Notes under the pieces: generated by a model
What the model saw: only the letters and a program-made list of their open reading frames with translations
What the model was told of the DNA's origin: nothing
Database searches by the model: none
Shown: positions 25,623 through 33,939 of the stretch, piece after piece
Numbering within the stretch: position 1 is the stretch's first letter
Layout: every line of letters begins with the position of its first letter
Program-made: the position numbers and the translations under genes
Assembly: GCF_014773485.1 (NCBI RefSeq)
Contig: NZ_JACXBP010000006.1
Span: 248,001-312,000, forward strand
Origin: Erwinia aphidicola
GTDB taxonomy: Bacteria; Pseudomonadota; Gammaproteobacteria; Enterobacterales; Enterobacteriaceae
Length of the DNA: 64,000 nt
Direction: 5' to 3'

Positions 25623-26546
25623 ATGGCGATAACCCCACGCAACATTCATCTGATTGCCCCTTCCGGCTTCTGCCATAATCCGGCAGCCGCCGAGCGCGGC
25701 GTTGCCCGCCTGCGGGCCGAGGGCCATCGCGTAGACAACGGTGACGTGATTACCCGGCGCGAGCAGCGTTTTGCCGGCAGCGATAGCCAGCGACTCGCTG
25801 ATATCAACGATTTGGCGCGGCTGGAAACGGTGCCGGACATCGTGCTGGCGGTGCGTGGCGGCTACGGAGCCAGCCGCCTGCTGCCCGACATCCACTATTC
25901 AGCGCTGGCCGAGCGCCTGAACAATGCCCCGCTGGCGCTGTGCGGGCACAGTGACTTCACGGCGATTCAGCTGGCGCTGCTGGTGAAAAGTGGCGTTGTC
26001 AGCTTTAGCGCGCCGATGCTGGCCGGGAATTTCGGCGCTGAGACTTTATCTGAATTCACCCTCGACCACTTCTGGCGCGCCCTGACTTCGCCTAAATTAA
26101 CACTGGAATGGCAGACAGCCTCTCCCGCCGTTACTGCATCAGGCACGGTTTGGGGCGGCAATCTGGCCATGATCGCCTCGCTGATTGGCACCCCCTGGCT
26201 GCCAGAGTTCGACGGCGGCATTTTGGTGATCGAAGACGTGAACGAACACCCTTTCCGCATTGAACGCATGCTGTTGCAACTGCACTACAGCGGGATCCTT
26301 GCCCGCCAGAGTGCCATTGTCACCGGCAGCTTTAGCGGAACCACTTTGACCGACTACGACAACGGCTATGATTTTGCCAGCGTCTGGAACCTGATCCGCG
26401 ACCTGACCGGTGTTCCGGTGGTCAGCGGTCTGGCCTTTGGCCACAGTGCCGACACCGTCACGCTGCCCCTGGGATCGCACGGGCAGCTGAACGTCAGCGG
26501 TACCACCGGCTCACTGACGCTGACAGGTTACCCGACGCTGCGCTGA
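25623..26546 (+). CDS. ldcA: L,D-carboxypeptidase A (murein tetrapeptide)
   Basis: About 307 aa from ATG 25623; a GTG at 25614 is in frame. It belongs to the S66 family: HLIAPSGFCHNPAAAERGV, the nucleophile Ser in LCGHSDFTAIQLALL, VLAVRGGYGASRLLPDI, the Glu in ILVIEDVNEHPFRIERMLLQL, and the His in LAFGHSADTVTLPLG. It removes the terminal D-Ala from recycled murein tetrapeptides in the cytoplasm. The downstream metallo-beta-lactamase-fold gene starts 18 nt after the stop and may be co-transcribed. Confidence 0.95.
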   Translation: MAITPRNIHLIAPSGFCHNPAAAERGVARLRAEGHRVDNGDVITRREQRFAGSDSQRLADINDLARLETVPDIVLAVRGGYGASRLLPDIHYSALAERLNNAPLALCGHSDFTAIQLALLVKSGVVSFSAPMLAGNFGAETLSEFTLDHFWRALTSPKLTLEWQTASPAVTASGTVWGGNLAMIASLIGTPWLPEFDGGILVIEDVNEHPFRIERMLLQLHYSGILARQSAIVTGSFSGTTLTDYDNGYDFASVWNLIRDLTGVPVVSGLAFGHSADTVTLPLGSHGQLNVSGTTGSLTLTGYPTLR

Positions 26547-26563
26547 TCGTTAGGAGCGCAGAC

Positions 26564-27241
26564 ATGAAGCAGCTGTATGAAGATCTCTGGATATCCACGC
26601 CTGAGTTTCCTGCAGGCGAAGAGGAACCAGAATTGATGATGCACGGCTTTTTGTTGCAGCATCTGCGCGGTAATTTGCTGATTTCACGGGTCGAGAACCC
26701 GGAAGATCACCAGGTCATTGCCGATCGGGGCGGGATTATCCGCCACTACTTAACCCACTGGCACGAGGCTGGCCCGGGCGTGCGGCTGTTACAGCAGCGT
26801 TTTAACTCGGCCCTCTACTGCCACTCGCGGGCGCTGGGCCAGGTGAGCCGATTTGCGGAAGCCGATGCCACCTTTAATGCTGCGGAAGTTCACTGCGGCA
26901 GCTTCCACGTCGTGCCCACCCCGGGACACACGCCGGGCAGCACCAGCTATCTGTATGCCTCACCGCACGGTAAAACCTATCTGTTTGTCGGTGACACTGT
27001 CACATTGTCTCGCGATCGCTGGGTAACGGTGCTGGTCGAGGAGAGTAATGAAGCAGACCTGCGCCAGACGCTTGAATTCTACCGCGCGCTGCGTCCGGAT
27101 GTGGTGCTGATGGGCACCACCGCCGGGCATCTGGCGTGGCAGGAGGTGGACGTGCGCCAGTGGCTGTCGCTGCTTGATGAGGCGGAGAATAATCCGCTGG
27201 ATCTGCGCCATCACGAGCACCTTCTGCCCGGCCATCACTGA
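26564..27241 (+). CDS. Metallo-beta-lactamase-fold protein with altered metal motif
   Basis: The protein is 225 aa. The MBL fold is suggested by LTHWHEAGPG, a central VVPTPGHTPGSTSYLY and YLFVGDTVTLSRDRW, and a final GTTAGHLAW. In the first motif the usual HxHxDH reads H-W-H-E-A-G, so one Asp and one His ligand are missing; the later His (PGHTPG) and Asp (GD) are kept. It may bind a single metal or have lost hydrolase activity. It probably shares the ldcA transcript. No specific substrate can be named. Confidence 0.7.
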   Translation: MKQLYEDLWISTPEFPAGEEEPELMMHGFLLQHLRGNLLISRVENPEDHQVIADRGGIIRHYLTHWHEAGPGVRLLQQRFNSALYCHSRALGQVSRFAEADATFNAAEVHCGSFHVVPTPGHTPGSTSYLYASPHGKTYLFVGDTVTLSRDRWVTVLVEESNEADLRQTLEFYRALRPDVVLMGTTAGHLAWQEVDVRQWLSLLDEAENNPLDLRHHEHLLPGHH

Positions 27242-27979
27242 TTAGGCTGGCGGCTTATGTACAGCCATAATAAACATCATTGGCCGCTCGCGCTCTTCTG
27301 CCAGCGCCGGCTGTAGAGCGACCTGCTCTGCGGTTGGCCCCCACTCATCCAGCGCGCTGATAACAAACCCTGCGGCAATCAGCAAATTAATCCAGCTCGC
27401 CAGCGTGCGATGCTGTTTGATCACGCCATCAGCAAACCAGTTAGTGACGCGCTGGCCTTCCTGCTGATAGCCGCTGACCGGCCAGGATTTCTGCTGGTTG
27501 TCATCAATATGCCAGCCCTGCCGGGCTGGCGCGGTATAGATAGGGTGCTCGGCCGTGAAGATAAACTGGCCGCCGGGCTTCAGTGCCGCAAACACCACCG
27601 CCAGCATCGCCGGTAGTGCTTCGACATAGTGCAGCGCCAGCGCGCTGAAGGCGACATCAAAGGTCTGTGCGGGCAGCTGCAGGGTTTCGAGATCCGCTCG
27701 CTGCCAGGCAATTGCCGGGTTATCGCCCAGGCTGATGGCTTTCTCCAGCATCTTTTCGGAGACATCCAGCGCCAGCACGGAGTGCGCGCCCTGCTGGCAG
27801 GCATAGCGGCTAAACCAGCCATAGCCGCACCCGAGATCAACCACCTCTTTTCCGGCAAGCTCCGGTAGCAACGCCTGCACGCTCGGCCACTCCGGTGCGC
27901 CATCCAGCCCCTTAACCGAACGATCTAATGTGGCATAGCCGGCAAAAAAAGCCGGATCGTCATAAATATTTTGCGCCAT
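27242..27979 (-). CDS. Class I SAM-dependent methyltransferase
   Basis: The protein is 245 aa. The Rossmann-fold SAM site is EVVDLGCGYGWFSRYA (motif I), then VLALDVSEKML, WQRADLETLQLP and FDVAFSALALHYVEALPAML, followed by LKPGGQFIFTAEHPIY. The pattern matches UbiE/BioC-type small-molecule methyltransferases, but the substrate is not identifiable. Its stop abuts the stop of the MBL-fold gene (convergent). Confidence 0.85.
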   Translation of the reverse strand: MAQNIYDDPAFFAGYATLDRSVKGLDGAPEWPSVQALLPELAGKEVVDLGCGYGWFSRYACQQGAHSVLALDVSEKMLEKAISLGDNPAIAWQRADLETLQLPAQTFDVAFSALALHYVEALPAMLAVVFAALKPGGQFIFTAEHPIYTAPARQGWHIDDNQQKSWPVSGYQQEGQRVTNWFADGVIKQHRTLASWINLLIAAGFVISALDEWGPTAEQVALQPALAEERERPMMFIMAVHKPPA

Positions 27980-28083
27980 GGTCTTTTCCTTTTATCAGCC
28001 TGGGCAATTTTAATGCTGATATGCGCCTGATGAAAACCCCTGCAGAAGGGTGCAGATAAATAGTCATTGAACCTTGTCGTGGT

Positions 28084-28104
28084 TACCTGTATTTTTATAC
28101 AGCA
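28084..28104 (+). promoter_or_regulatory. LexA (SOS) box of dinI
   Basis: CTGTATTTTTATACAG at 28087-28102 is a perfect CTGT-N8-ACAG LexA site with the typical TA flank, ending about 20 bp before the dinI start. Confidence 0.93.
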
Positions 28105-28124
28105 AAAAATAACAAGGAGCAGAG

Positions 28125-28370
28125 ATGTTTGTTGAACTGATTTATGACAAGCGCAACGTTGCGGGTCTGCCGAATGCCGAACAGCTGATCCTGGCCGAGC
28201 TGGAAAAGCGCGTGCAGCGTGTGTTTCCCGATGCGCTGGTCAAGGTAAAACCGATGCAGGCCAACGGCGTGAAAAGTGACGCCAGTAAAAGCGATAAGTC
28301 CACGCTGTTACGCATTATTGAAGAGATGTTTGAGGAAGCCGATCAGTGGATGGTGTCTGAAGAATTTTGA
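28125..28370 (+). CDS. dinI: DNA-damage-inducible protein DinI
   Basis: The protein is 81 aa, the family length: MFVELIYDKRNVAGLPNA, LEKRVQRVFPDALVKVKP, KSDKSTLLRIIEEMFEEADQW, with the acidic C-terminal helix that mimics DNA in the RecA filament. DinI tunes RecA* activity and slows UmuD cleavage in the SOS response. A strong AAGGAG ribosome site and the LexA box show direct SOS control. Confidence 0.95.
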   Translation: MFVELIYDKRNVAGLPNAEQLILAELEKRVQRVFPDALVKVKPMQANGVKSDASKSDKSTLLRIIEEMFEEADQWMVSEEF

Positions 28371-28487
28371 TGATGTAACTGCGAGGTCAGCCAAAAAAAT
28401 TGATTTTAATTAAGATTGAAGGTGCTTTTCATTTGCATTAATTGAGAATCATCCTATCATGCTAATTAATAGATTTCCCTGGTGTTG

Positions 28488-28520
28488 GCCCGCATTAAAG
28501 CTCTTCGCGGGCTTTTTTTT
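28488..28520 (+). terminator. Terminator downstream of dinI
   Basis: GCCCGC and GCGGGC form a stem with a 13-nt loop and run into eight T residues. A -35/-10-like pair (TTGCAT 28433, TATCAT 28455, 16-bp spacing) lies just upstream, so it could also end a short separate transcript. Confidence 0.8.
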
Positions 28521-28600
28521 GCCTGAAAGATAAGGCAGCTTAACCAGTTAGTCACTTTTCCCGCATCCCATGCCGGTAGCGCGCCGCGCCGCAGGAAGCT

Positions 28601-28801
28601 TTAGCGCCTGTTGCGTTCGGCCAGCTCTTCACTCAATAAATCACACACTTTTGCCGCAAAAGCCGAGCTGTCACGCAGCATCTGAATGGCCTCCTCAAGA
28701 GTCTGTGGCGGCATCTGCCCCACAATACGCCAGCCAAGCGCGATGTTTTTGGCATCGATAAGCCGTTCGGAACCCTTTTCACTTGCCGCACTTTCAGACA
28801 C
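28601..28801 (-). CDS. Small hypothetical protein, 66 aa
   Basis: The start is GTG 28801 behind a good GGAG site. The product is acidic and helical (AKNIALGWRIVGQMPPQTLEEAIQMLRDSSAFAAKVCDLLSEELAERN), with no signal peptide or membrane segment. I do not recognise the family. The good ribosome site and the tidy helical composition argue that it is real. It stands alone between dinI and the prophage remnant. Confidence 0.5.
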   Translation of the reverse strand: MSESAASEKGSERLIDAKNIALGWRIVGQMPPQTLEEAIQMLRDSSAFAAKVCDLLSEELAERNRR

Positions 28802-29055
28802 GTTTCTCTCCTGCTGTAAATTTTGGACCTATTTTACGGAGCCAGGCGGCACTATCACAACCCCACATCCTGATGGAAATCGGCTAACGGTTAATTTTTA
28901 CACTACATTTGCTTAAAATTTGCATTTTCCGCGCTTATTTCGGACTAATGCCAGATAAAAGACAGACAATTCTTAACGGTAAACCCCCTTTTATCCCCTA
29001 TGCGCGTGCGCATTCTCAGCCCTATACCCTGATTCAGTCCCTTCCCCTCGACAAA
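28802..29055. other. Intergenic, small ORF promoter region
   Basis: This interval of about 250 bp is AT-rich and must contain the promoter of the 66-aa ORF. A perfect 14-bp palindrome ATGCGCGTGCGCAT (allowing the central GT) lies at 28999-29012. I see no gene. Confidence 0.3.
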
Positions 29056-29084
29056 TAAAAAAATCGCCCGATTAAGGGCGATTT
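29056..29084 (-). terminator. Terminator of the tailspike gene
   Basis: Read leftward, ATCGCCC and GGGCGAT form a stem followed by a T-rich run, a few bases after the tailspike stop. Confidence 0.85.
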
Positions 29085-29101
29085 CGGCTTAAGGCGGCAA
29101 A

Positions 29102-30853
29102 CTAACTGAAATAGGGCATCTTGCGGTCAATACCATTAATGTTGAGCGTGACATAGCCGGCCGGCACCGTGCTGCCCGGGGCTGCGGCCACCGCGGTGGC
29201 CAGCGTCACCACGCCATTTTCGTTCGCGCCAAGACCTGCCAGCCCGTTATGCATGCTGAGGCGTGCGTTGGGGGTAACGGTGCCAATCTGCGTCTCATCC
29301 GTGACTTCGTTCAGGTCCGGGGTATACAAGGAACACTCCCCCGACTCAAAGCGCGTTGGTCCGGTAGAGCGCAGATTAAACATGGTGTCACCGCTGCCTG
29401 CCTTCAGCTTCACCCAGACCTCGACAATATTTTCATAGCTGCGCCTGTATTTGACATCCAGCACCGCAGGCTGCCCGCGGTGGTACATATCGCCCCACAC
29501 GGCGGTGGCGCAGCGCTGAAAATTGAGCCAGGTGGCGCCGGAGGCCACCGTCTGCGTCGGGCTGCCCGCCACTCCGGAGGGATTAGCAGTGGACATCTTG
29601 CCGATAAGCTCAATCGTCCACTGCTGATTCACCCTGGGGAAGACAAACTTGCCCACCTTGAACCATTTATCGCTGTCAGCCGTGTTGGTCAGCTTGTAGC
29701 CGCTGTACCAGCCTGCCTTCATCGACCCGGTCATGGTGGTGCCGAAATTCTCATCCCGGCGCCAGCCGCCTTCGTATCCTGACAGCCAGCGCCCGCTGGC
29801 GTTGTCCAGGCTGACTTTCGCCCCCGCCTGTAAATTAAGCTGGCGGAACAGCGCGCGGCTGTTGTTCATACTCAGCGGGTTATCGCAGTCCTCCACGCTG
29901 AGGGCGTCAACAATCCACTGCCCGTTGGTCAGGTCACCCGGGAAGCGCGTATGTTCAATCCACACGTTGCGAATAATCCCCTGGGTCATACGCGGCATCA
30001 TCAGCGTGGCGTCAGCGAAGCCATACTGGAAATTGGCATTGGTCAGCTCGACGGCCGTAGCATGATCCCACACGCCGTTAGGGGAGTTAGACCAGCCCAC
30101 CTCAAATACCCGCGCGTAGGTGTACTGGGAGTAAATCTGGTCAAAGCGGGTATCGAGCGTGTCGAGCAGTTTGATCGCCGTGCCGCCGTTGTACTGCACG
30201 TGGAAGCAGCGGATATTCACAAACTCCCCTTCGATAGTGATGTTTTCGAAAAACGGCTGCACGTTGGAGAGCATATCCGGGGTAATCGCGCCCGTTGTTG
30301 CGCTGGTGTCCGCCGTTGCCTGCCCGTTCCAGCTGATGCCGCGGATCACCGTGCGGCGCGCGTTCACTTTGAACACGGTGCTGGGCGATTTATCAGAGAC
30401 AATCACCGTGCGCGGCGTAGCGCCATAAGGACTGTCATCACCGTACAGGGCAAAGCACGGAATTTCGCTGGCGGTAAGGTCAATCGGGTTGATCAGGAAC
30501 TTGCCGGCGGGAAAACGTACGCCAAGATTTTTGGCATTGCTATCGTAGCTTTGTGACCAGCTGAACATGCGTTTGAAGGCATCACTGTCGTCGGTAATCC
30601 CGTCACCGCGCGCGCCAAAGTGATAGAGATTGACCTGTTCAGTGTCATTGATGATGCGCTTCCAGAAAAAGCCGCTGCCTTTGGCTACGGTGCCGCCGTC
30701 ATCACTCAGGGGGGTGGTGCCGGAGAAGCCGACAAAGTCGCCGCCGCCGTGGAAGGTGGAGTCTTTATCGTAGTAACGTTTGAGCATGGCGATATCACCG
30801 GCCTTAGCAGGTGCAGTGGTACGCAAATCGGCAAAGCAGTTAACTTCAATCAT
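29102..30853 (-). CDS. Phage tailspike-like right-handed beta-helix protein
   Basis: The protein is 583 aa. An N-terminal section (MIEVNCFADLRTTAPAKAGDIAMLKRYYD, GGGDFVGF) resembles the particle-binding start of phage tailspikes. FGARGDGITDDSDAF is the classic entry motif of pectate-lyase-like beta-helices. Repeated short beta turns follow (VIRGISWNGQA, FFENITIEGEF, FQYGFADATLM, GIIRNVWIEHTRF). Such proteins bind or cut surface polysaccharides; relatives occur in Erwinia and Pantoea near phage holins. It has no signal peptide. With the two holin-like genes just upstream it forms a leftward cassette, most likely a prophage remnant kept for some purpose. Confidence 0.7.
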   Translation of the reverse strand: MIEVNCFADLRTTAPAKAGDIAMLKRYYDKDSTFHGGGDFVGFSGTTPLSDDGGTVAKGSGFFWKRIINDTEQVNLYHFGARGDGITDDSDAFKRMFSWSQSYDSNAKNLGVRFPAGKFLINPIDLTASEIPCFALYGDDSPYGATPRTVIVSDKSPSTVFKVNARRTVIRGISWNGQATADTSATTGAITPDMLSNVQPFFENITIEGEFVNIRCFHVQYNGGTAIKLLDTLDTRFDQIYSQYTYARVFEVGWSNSPNGVWDHATAVELTNANFQYGFADATLMMPRMTQGIIRNVWIEHTRFPGDLTNGQWIVDALSVEDCDNPLSMNNSRALFRQLNLQAGAKVSLDNASGRWLSGYEGGWRRDENFGTTMTGSMKAGWYSGYKLTNTADSDKWFKVGKFVFPRVNQQWTIELIGKMSTANPSGVAGSPTQTVASGATWLNFQRCATAVWGDMYHRGQPAVLDVKYRRSYENIVEVWVKLKAGSGDTMFNLRSTGPTRFESGECSLYTPDLNEVTDETQIGTVTPNARLSMHNGLAGLGANENGVVTLATAVAAAPGSTVPAGYVTLNINGIDRKMPYFS

Positions 30854-30936
30854 AAATACCTCCGGGATGAGACAGGTGAAACCTGTCGGGGATGCCCTGA
30901 CGGGCGATGTGAAGGGTTTTTCAATGGAATCAGGCT

Positions 30937-31227
30937 TTAACGGTCGCCAGGCCGCAGTACCGCAAATATCGTGGCGACATTGCCTTTGGCACGATAGACC
31001 GCCGCGCAGAAGATCAGATTGATCACCACCGCCGCCCAGTGCGTATGCACGTAAACATCAAAAAGAAAGCGGAACGGTACCGAGGCATAGGCGAGGATGA
31101 TCAGGTATGCCAGCCAGGAAGCCCACCACTGGTGTTTAGCTCCGGGCTTATAGAAAAACATCAGCCTCAGCACGATAGCCGAGCACACCACCACATTGGT
31201 GATAACGATTGGATCACTTGTTGCCAT
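30937..31227 (-). CDS. Phage holin-like membrane protein (3 TM)
   Basis: The protein is 96 aa with three hydrophobic segments (VITNVVVCSAIVLRLMFF, WWASWLAYLIILAYASVPFRFLF, WAAVVINLIFCAAVY), a layout common in class I phage holins. It overlaps the preceding gene by 14 nt and precedes the tailspike gene, so all three should be one leftward transcript. No endolysin or spanin gene is seen beside it. Confidence 0.65.
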   Translation of the reverse strand: MATSDPIVITNVVVCSAIVLRLMFFYKPGAKHQWWASWLAYLIILAYASVPFRFLFDVYVHTHWAAVVINLIFCAAVYRAKGNVATIFAVLRPGDR

Positions 31228-31594
31228 GATGACCTCCTCTCCAGCGTGTCAGCCAGGTTGCCGGATCCTGCTGGCTGAAAAACGTCAGCGTTTTAATCGC
31301 CAGTGCGGAGAGCAGCACCGCGCCCAGGCCGTCCAGCGGTTTATCGCTATAGCCGAGGATCTGCGCCAGCTTCGCCCCAACCAGACCTGCGCCGTACACG
31401 CCCACAATCCAGGAAACCACAAAGTAGGCAGCGCGGCGGATAACCTGAATATCTGCCGCTGTGGCAACGTAAAACACCGCACCGGCAAAGGCGCCAAAGA
31501 GTACCCCATAGTCGGTGGTGCCTGGCATGCCGAACAGGCCAGCGCCCGTCGTCACCGCAGCGCCCAGACTGACTGCTAATATTGATGCTGCCAT
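31214..31594 (-). CDS. Putative phage holin
   Basis: The protein is 126 aa with three to four membrane segments: a glycine-rich start (ILAVSLGAAVTTGAGLFG), YGVLFGAFAGAVFYVATAA, AAYFVVSWIVGVYGAGLVGA, and LGAVLLSALAIKTLTFF. The C-terminal tail is polar (WLTRWRGGHHGNK). This is the pattern of putative holins in Enterobacterales prophages, where it is paired with a second small 3-TM holin as here. A terminator sits between its start and any upstream promoter. Confidence 0.65.
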   Translation of the reverse strand: MAASILAVSLGAAVTTGAGLFGMPGTTDYGVLFGAFAGAVFYVATAADIQVIRRAAYFVVSWIVGVYGAGLVGAKLAQILGYSDKPLDGLGAVLLSALAIKTLTFFSQQDPATWLTRWRGGHHGNK

Positions 31595-31630
31595 ATTGCC
31601 TCCGTTGCTCTGCCCTCAGAATTCAGAGAT

Positions 31631-31659
31631 AAAAAAAGCCCCAACGTAATGTCGGGGCT
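31631..31659 (-). terminator. Terminator just upstream of the holin genes
   Basis: Read leftward, AGCCCC and GGGGCT form a stem followed by seven T residues. It stands before, not after, the leftward holin genes, so transcription entering from the right would need anti-termination to reach them. This is as expected for a phage late operon. Confidence 0.75.
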
Positions 31660-31897
31660 GCTTAGCGTTCACCGTGCTGGCGGGGAAGCGCGTTTTTATA
31701 AAGTTAACCTGCTTTTTGCGTACGCGTGAGCCGGAAAGAGAAATTTTCAGCAATTTTTAGTACCGCAGATTTATTGTCGCGCTCGAGGCACCTGCAGTGA
31801 GCGCCGCGCCAGTTCGCCTGAGCGTTCATTGCGCCCTGGCTGAAAACAGCTCATATTGCAGCTGGAGTGACAGTAAAGTGTCCAATCGCGAGGTCAT
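31660..31897. other. Interval upstream of the M24-like gene
   Basis: About 240 bp with no ORF. It should hold the rightward promoter for the M24-like gene and possibly a leftward phage-type promoter before the terminator. No exact consensus promoter is obvious. Confidence 0.3.
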
Positions 31898-33304
31898 ATG
31901 AATTGTAACAATATCCACCTGCAGAGCATTGCGCCGCCTGCGGTTTTCTCCGGTATCCCACCCGTTGCGTTAAGCGATGCCACCATTCTTGAGCGCAAAA
32001 ACAAACTGCTGGCGCGGATGAGTGACGCGGGCTATGACGCCCTGGTGATTTATGCGGATAAGGAGCACGGTGCAAATTTTGAATATCTCACCGGTTTTAT
32101 TCCGCGCTTTGAAGAGGGGCTGCTGATCCTCAACCGCAGTGGACAAGCCAGCCTGATCCTCGGCAATGAAAACCTGAAAATGGCTAACCACTGCCGCATC
32201 CCGGCTGCGCTGCACCACTGCGCGTTTTTCTCGCTGCCGAATCAACCGATGGCGCAGGAACAGCCGCTTGAGGCCCTGTTCAGCGCGGCAGAGCTTGGCG
32301 ATAAAACTAAGATTGGCGTGGTGGGCTGGAAGATGTTTACCTCCTCCACGGCGGATAACCGCAAGATCTTCGATCTGCCGTGGTTTATCGTCGAGGCGCT
32401 AAAAAACAGCCTGGCGGATAATGCCGTGCTGGAGAACGCCGCACATCTTTTTATCAGCGGCGAGAACGGCGCCAGAACCACTAATAATGCCAACGAGATC
32501 GCACATTATGAGTACGGCGCTAACCTCGCGTCCTGCTGCATCCTCGCGGCGATGAACGCGGTTGAACCGGGCCTGCGTGAGAGCGAACTGGGTGCGCTGC
32601 TGGCCGCCGAAGGCCAGTATCACACGGTGGTGACCATTGCCGCTGCCGGGCAGCGCTTCGAGAAAGCCAACCTCTATCCCAGCTATAAGCAAATCGAAGC
32701 GGGACAGCCACTCTCGATGACCACCGCCTTCAAAGGCGGGCTTTCCAGCCGCAGCGGCTTTGTTATTAGCGATGAAAGCCAACTGCCGCAACGTCAGCAT
32801 GACTATTTAGACCGCGTGGTGAAACCCTACTTCGCAACGGTCGCCAGCTGGCTGGAAGCGATTCGCATCGGCATGCCCGGCGGCGAGCTGTATCACCTTG
32901 TTGAAACGGTGCTGGAGCAGAAAAAATATGGCTGGCACCTGAACCCGGGCCACCTCGGCGCTGACGAAGAGTGGATGTCATCCCCCGTGTATGCGAACTC
33001 GGCGGAAACCCTGAAAAGCGGCATGATCGTGCAGATTGATATTATCCCCTCCGTACCCGGCTACAGCGGCACCAGCTGCGAGGAGTGCATCGCGCTGGCG
33101 GACGGGGCGCTTCAGGCGCAGATCCAACGCGATTACCCCGAACTCTGGCAGCGCATCAGCACCCGGCGCCACTACATCATTAACACGCTGGGTATTGATC
33201 TCAGCGATGAGGTCATTCCGCTATCGAATACCGTGGCATACCTGCGCCCGTTCCTGCTCAATAAGCAGTTGGCGCTGGTCTGCCGTAAGCCTCACGCCAG
33301 CTGA
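31898..33304 (+). CDS. M24 (Xaa-Pro peptidase/creatinase) family protein, ligands altered
   Basis: The protein is 468 aa. The N-terminal creatinase-like domain (DALVIYADKEHGANFEYLTGFIPRFEEGLLIL) and C-terminal pita-bread domain (EIAHYEYGANLASCCILAAMNAVEPGLRESELGALL, WHLNPGHLGADEEW, GMIVQIDIIP, SCEECIALADG) are recognisable. Of the five metal ligands usual for M24, the His (NPGH) and last Glu are visible. The paired Asp ligands of a typical VDxGxxxxGYxSDxT segment are not. It may therefore lack peptidase activity or use another chemistry. It ends by overlapping the convergent AlaX gene by 13 bp and probably belongs with the amino acid cluster to its right. Confidence 0.7.
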   Translation: MNCNNIHLQSIAPPAVFSGIPPVALSDATILERKNKLLARMSDAGYDALVIYADKEHGANFEYLTGFIPRFEEGLLILNRSGQASLILGNENLKMANHCRIPAALHHCAFFSLPNQPMAQEQPLEALFSAAELGDKTKIGVVGWKMFTSSTADNRKIFDLPWFIVEALKNSLADNAVLENAAHLFISGENGARTTNNANEIAHYEYGANLASCCILAAMNAVEPGLRESELGALLAAEGQYHTVVTIAAAGQRFEKANLYPSYKQIEAGQPLSMTTAFKGGLSSRSGFVISDESQLPQRQHDYLDRVVKPYFATVASWLEAIRIGMPGGELYHLVETVLEQKKYGWHLNPGHLGADEEWMSSPVYANSAETLKSGMIVQIDIIPSVPGYSGTSCEECIALADGALQAQIQRDYPELWQRISTRRHYIINTLGIDLSDEVIPLSNTVAYLRPFLLNKQLALVCRKPHAS

Positions 33305-33921
33305 TACTGCACGGAGAGCTGCCCTTTCTTCTCTTTCACCTTGAGGATGCGGACTTCGCCGACCTGCGCAGTGGAATCCACATGGGTGCCACCGCAGGCA
33401 TAGGCGGGCAGTTCACCCCAGGTTACCTTGCGCCGCCCGGCTTCTTCACTCAGCTGGCGGCGTAGCCCCTGCGCCACCAGCGCCGCGACGCCCGAGGTGA
33501 AATCCTCAGCGCTGACGTCGCTGAGCGGCTCGCGCGGCTCGAATACCACGCGCCCTTCCCCCGGCCGATGGTCGCCCTTATTGCCGTACCAGCCAAACTT
33601 CTCGCCCACCGCCGCTATCAGATGCCCGGCGGAGTGATAGCGGGTATGCAGCTGGCGCAGCGTAGCGTCGACGCGCAGATCCACCGCCCCCAGCGCTACC
33701 GGTCCATCGGTATAGTGAGCGACTTCGTCCCCTTCCTGCACCGCATGCAGCATGTTGACCGCGCCCAGCGTGCCCCGGTCCGAGGGCTGCCCGCCGCCCT
33801 TCGGATGAAACAGGGTGGACGAGAGGATCACGCGGTAGCGCCCATCCTCCTGCGCGCTGCAGCCGATGACGCTGCTGGTACATTCCAGCGCATCGCTGTG
33901 GTAGTAGAGTCTTTCAGTCAT
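33292..33921 (-). CDS. AlaX-type alanyl-tRNA editing protein
   Basis: The protein is 209 aa. The zinc-binding editing domain has HxxxH in RYHSAGHLIAAVGEKFG and CxxxH in YACGGTHVDSTAQVG. An N-terminal beta domain with FHPKGGGQPSDRGTL matches AlaX/AlaRS. AlaX proteins remove serine or glycine from mischarged tRNA-Ala. The gene follows the PLP dehydratase gene after 18 nt on the same strand, so an operon removing excess serine is a reasonable reading. Confidence 0.88.
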   Translation of the reverse strand: MTERLYYHSDALECTSSVIGCSAQEDGRYRVILSSTLFHPKGGGQPSDRGTLGAVNMLHAVQEGDEVAHYTDGPVALGAVDLRVDATLRQLHTRYHSAGHLIAAVGEKFGWYGNKGDHRPGEGRVVFEPREPLSDVSAEDFTSGVAALVAQGLRRQLSEEAGRRKVTWGELPAYACGGTHVDSTAQVGEVRILKVKEKKGQLSVQYQLA

Positions 33922-33939
33922 CGTATATTTCCTTATCTG

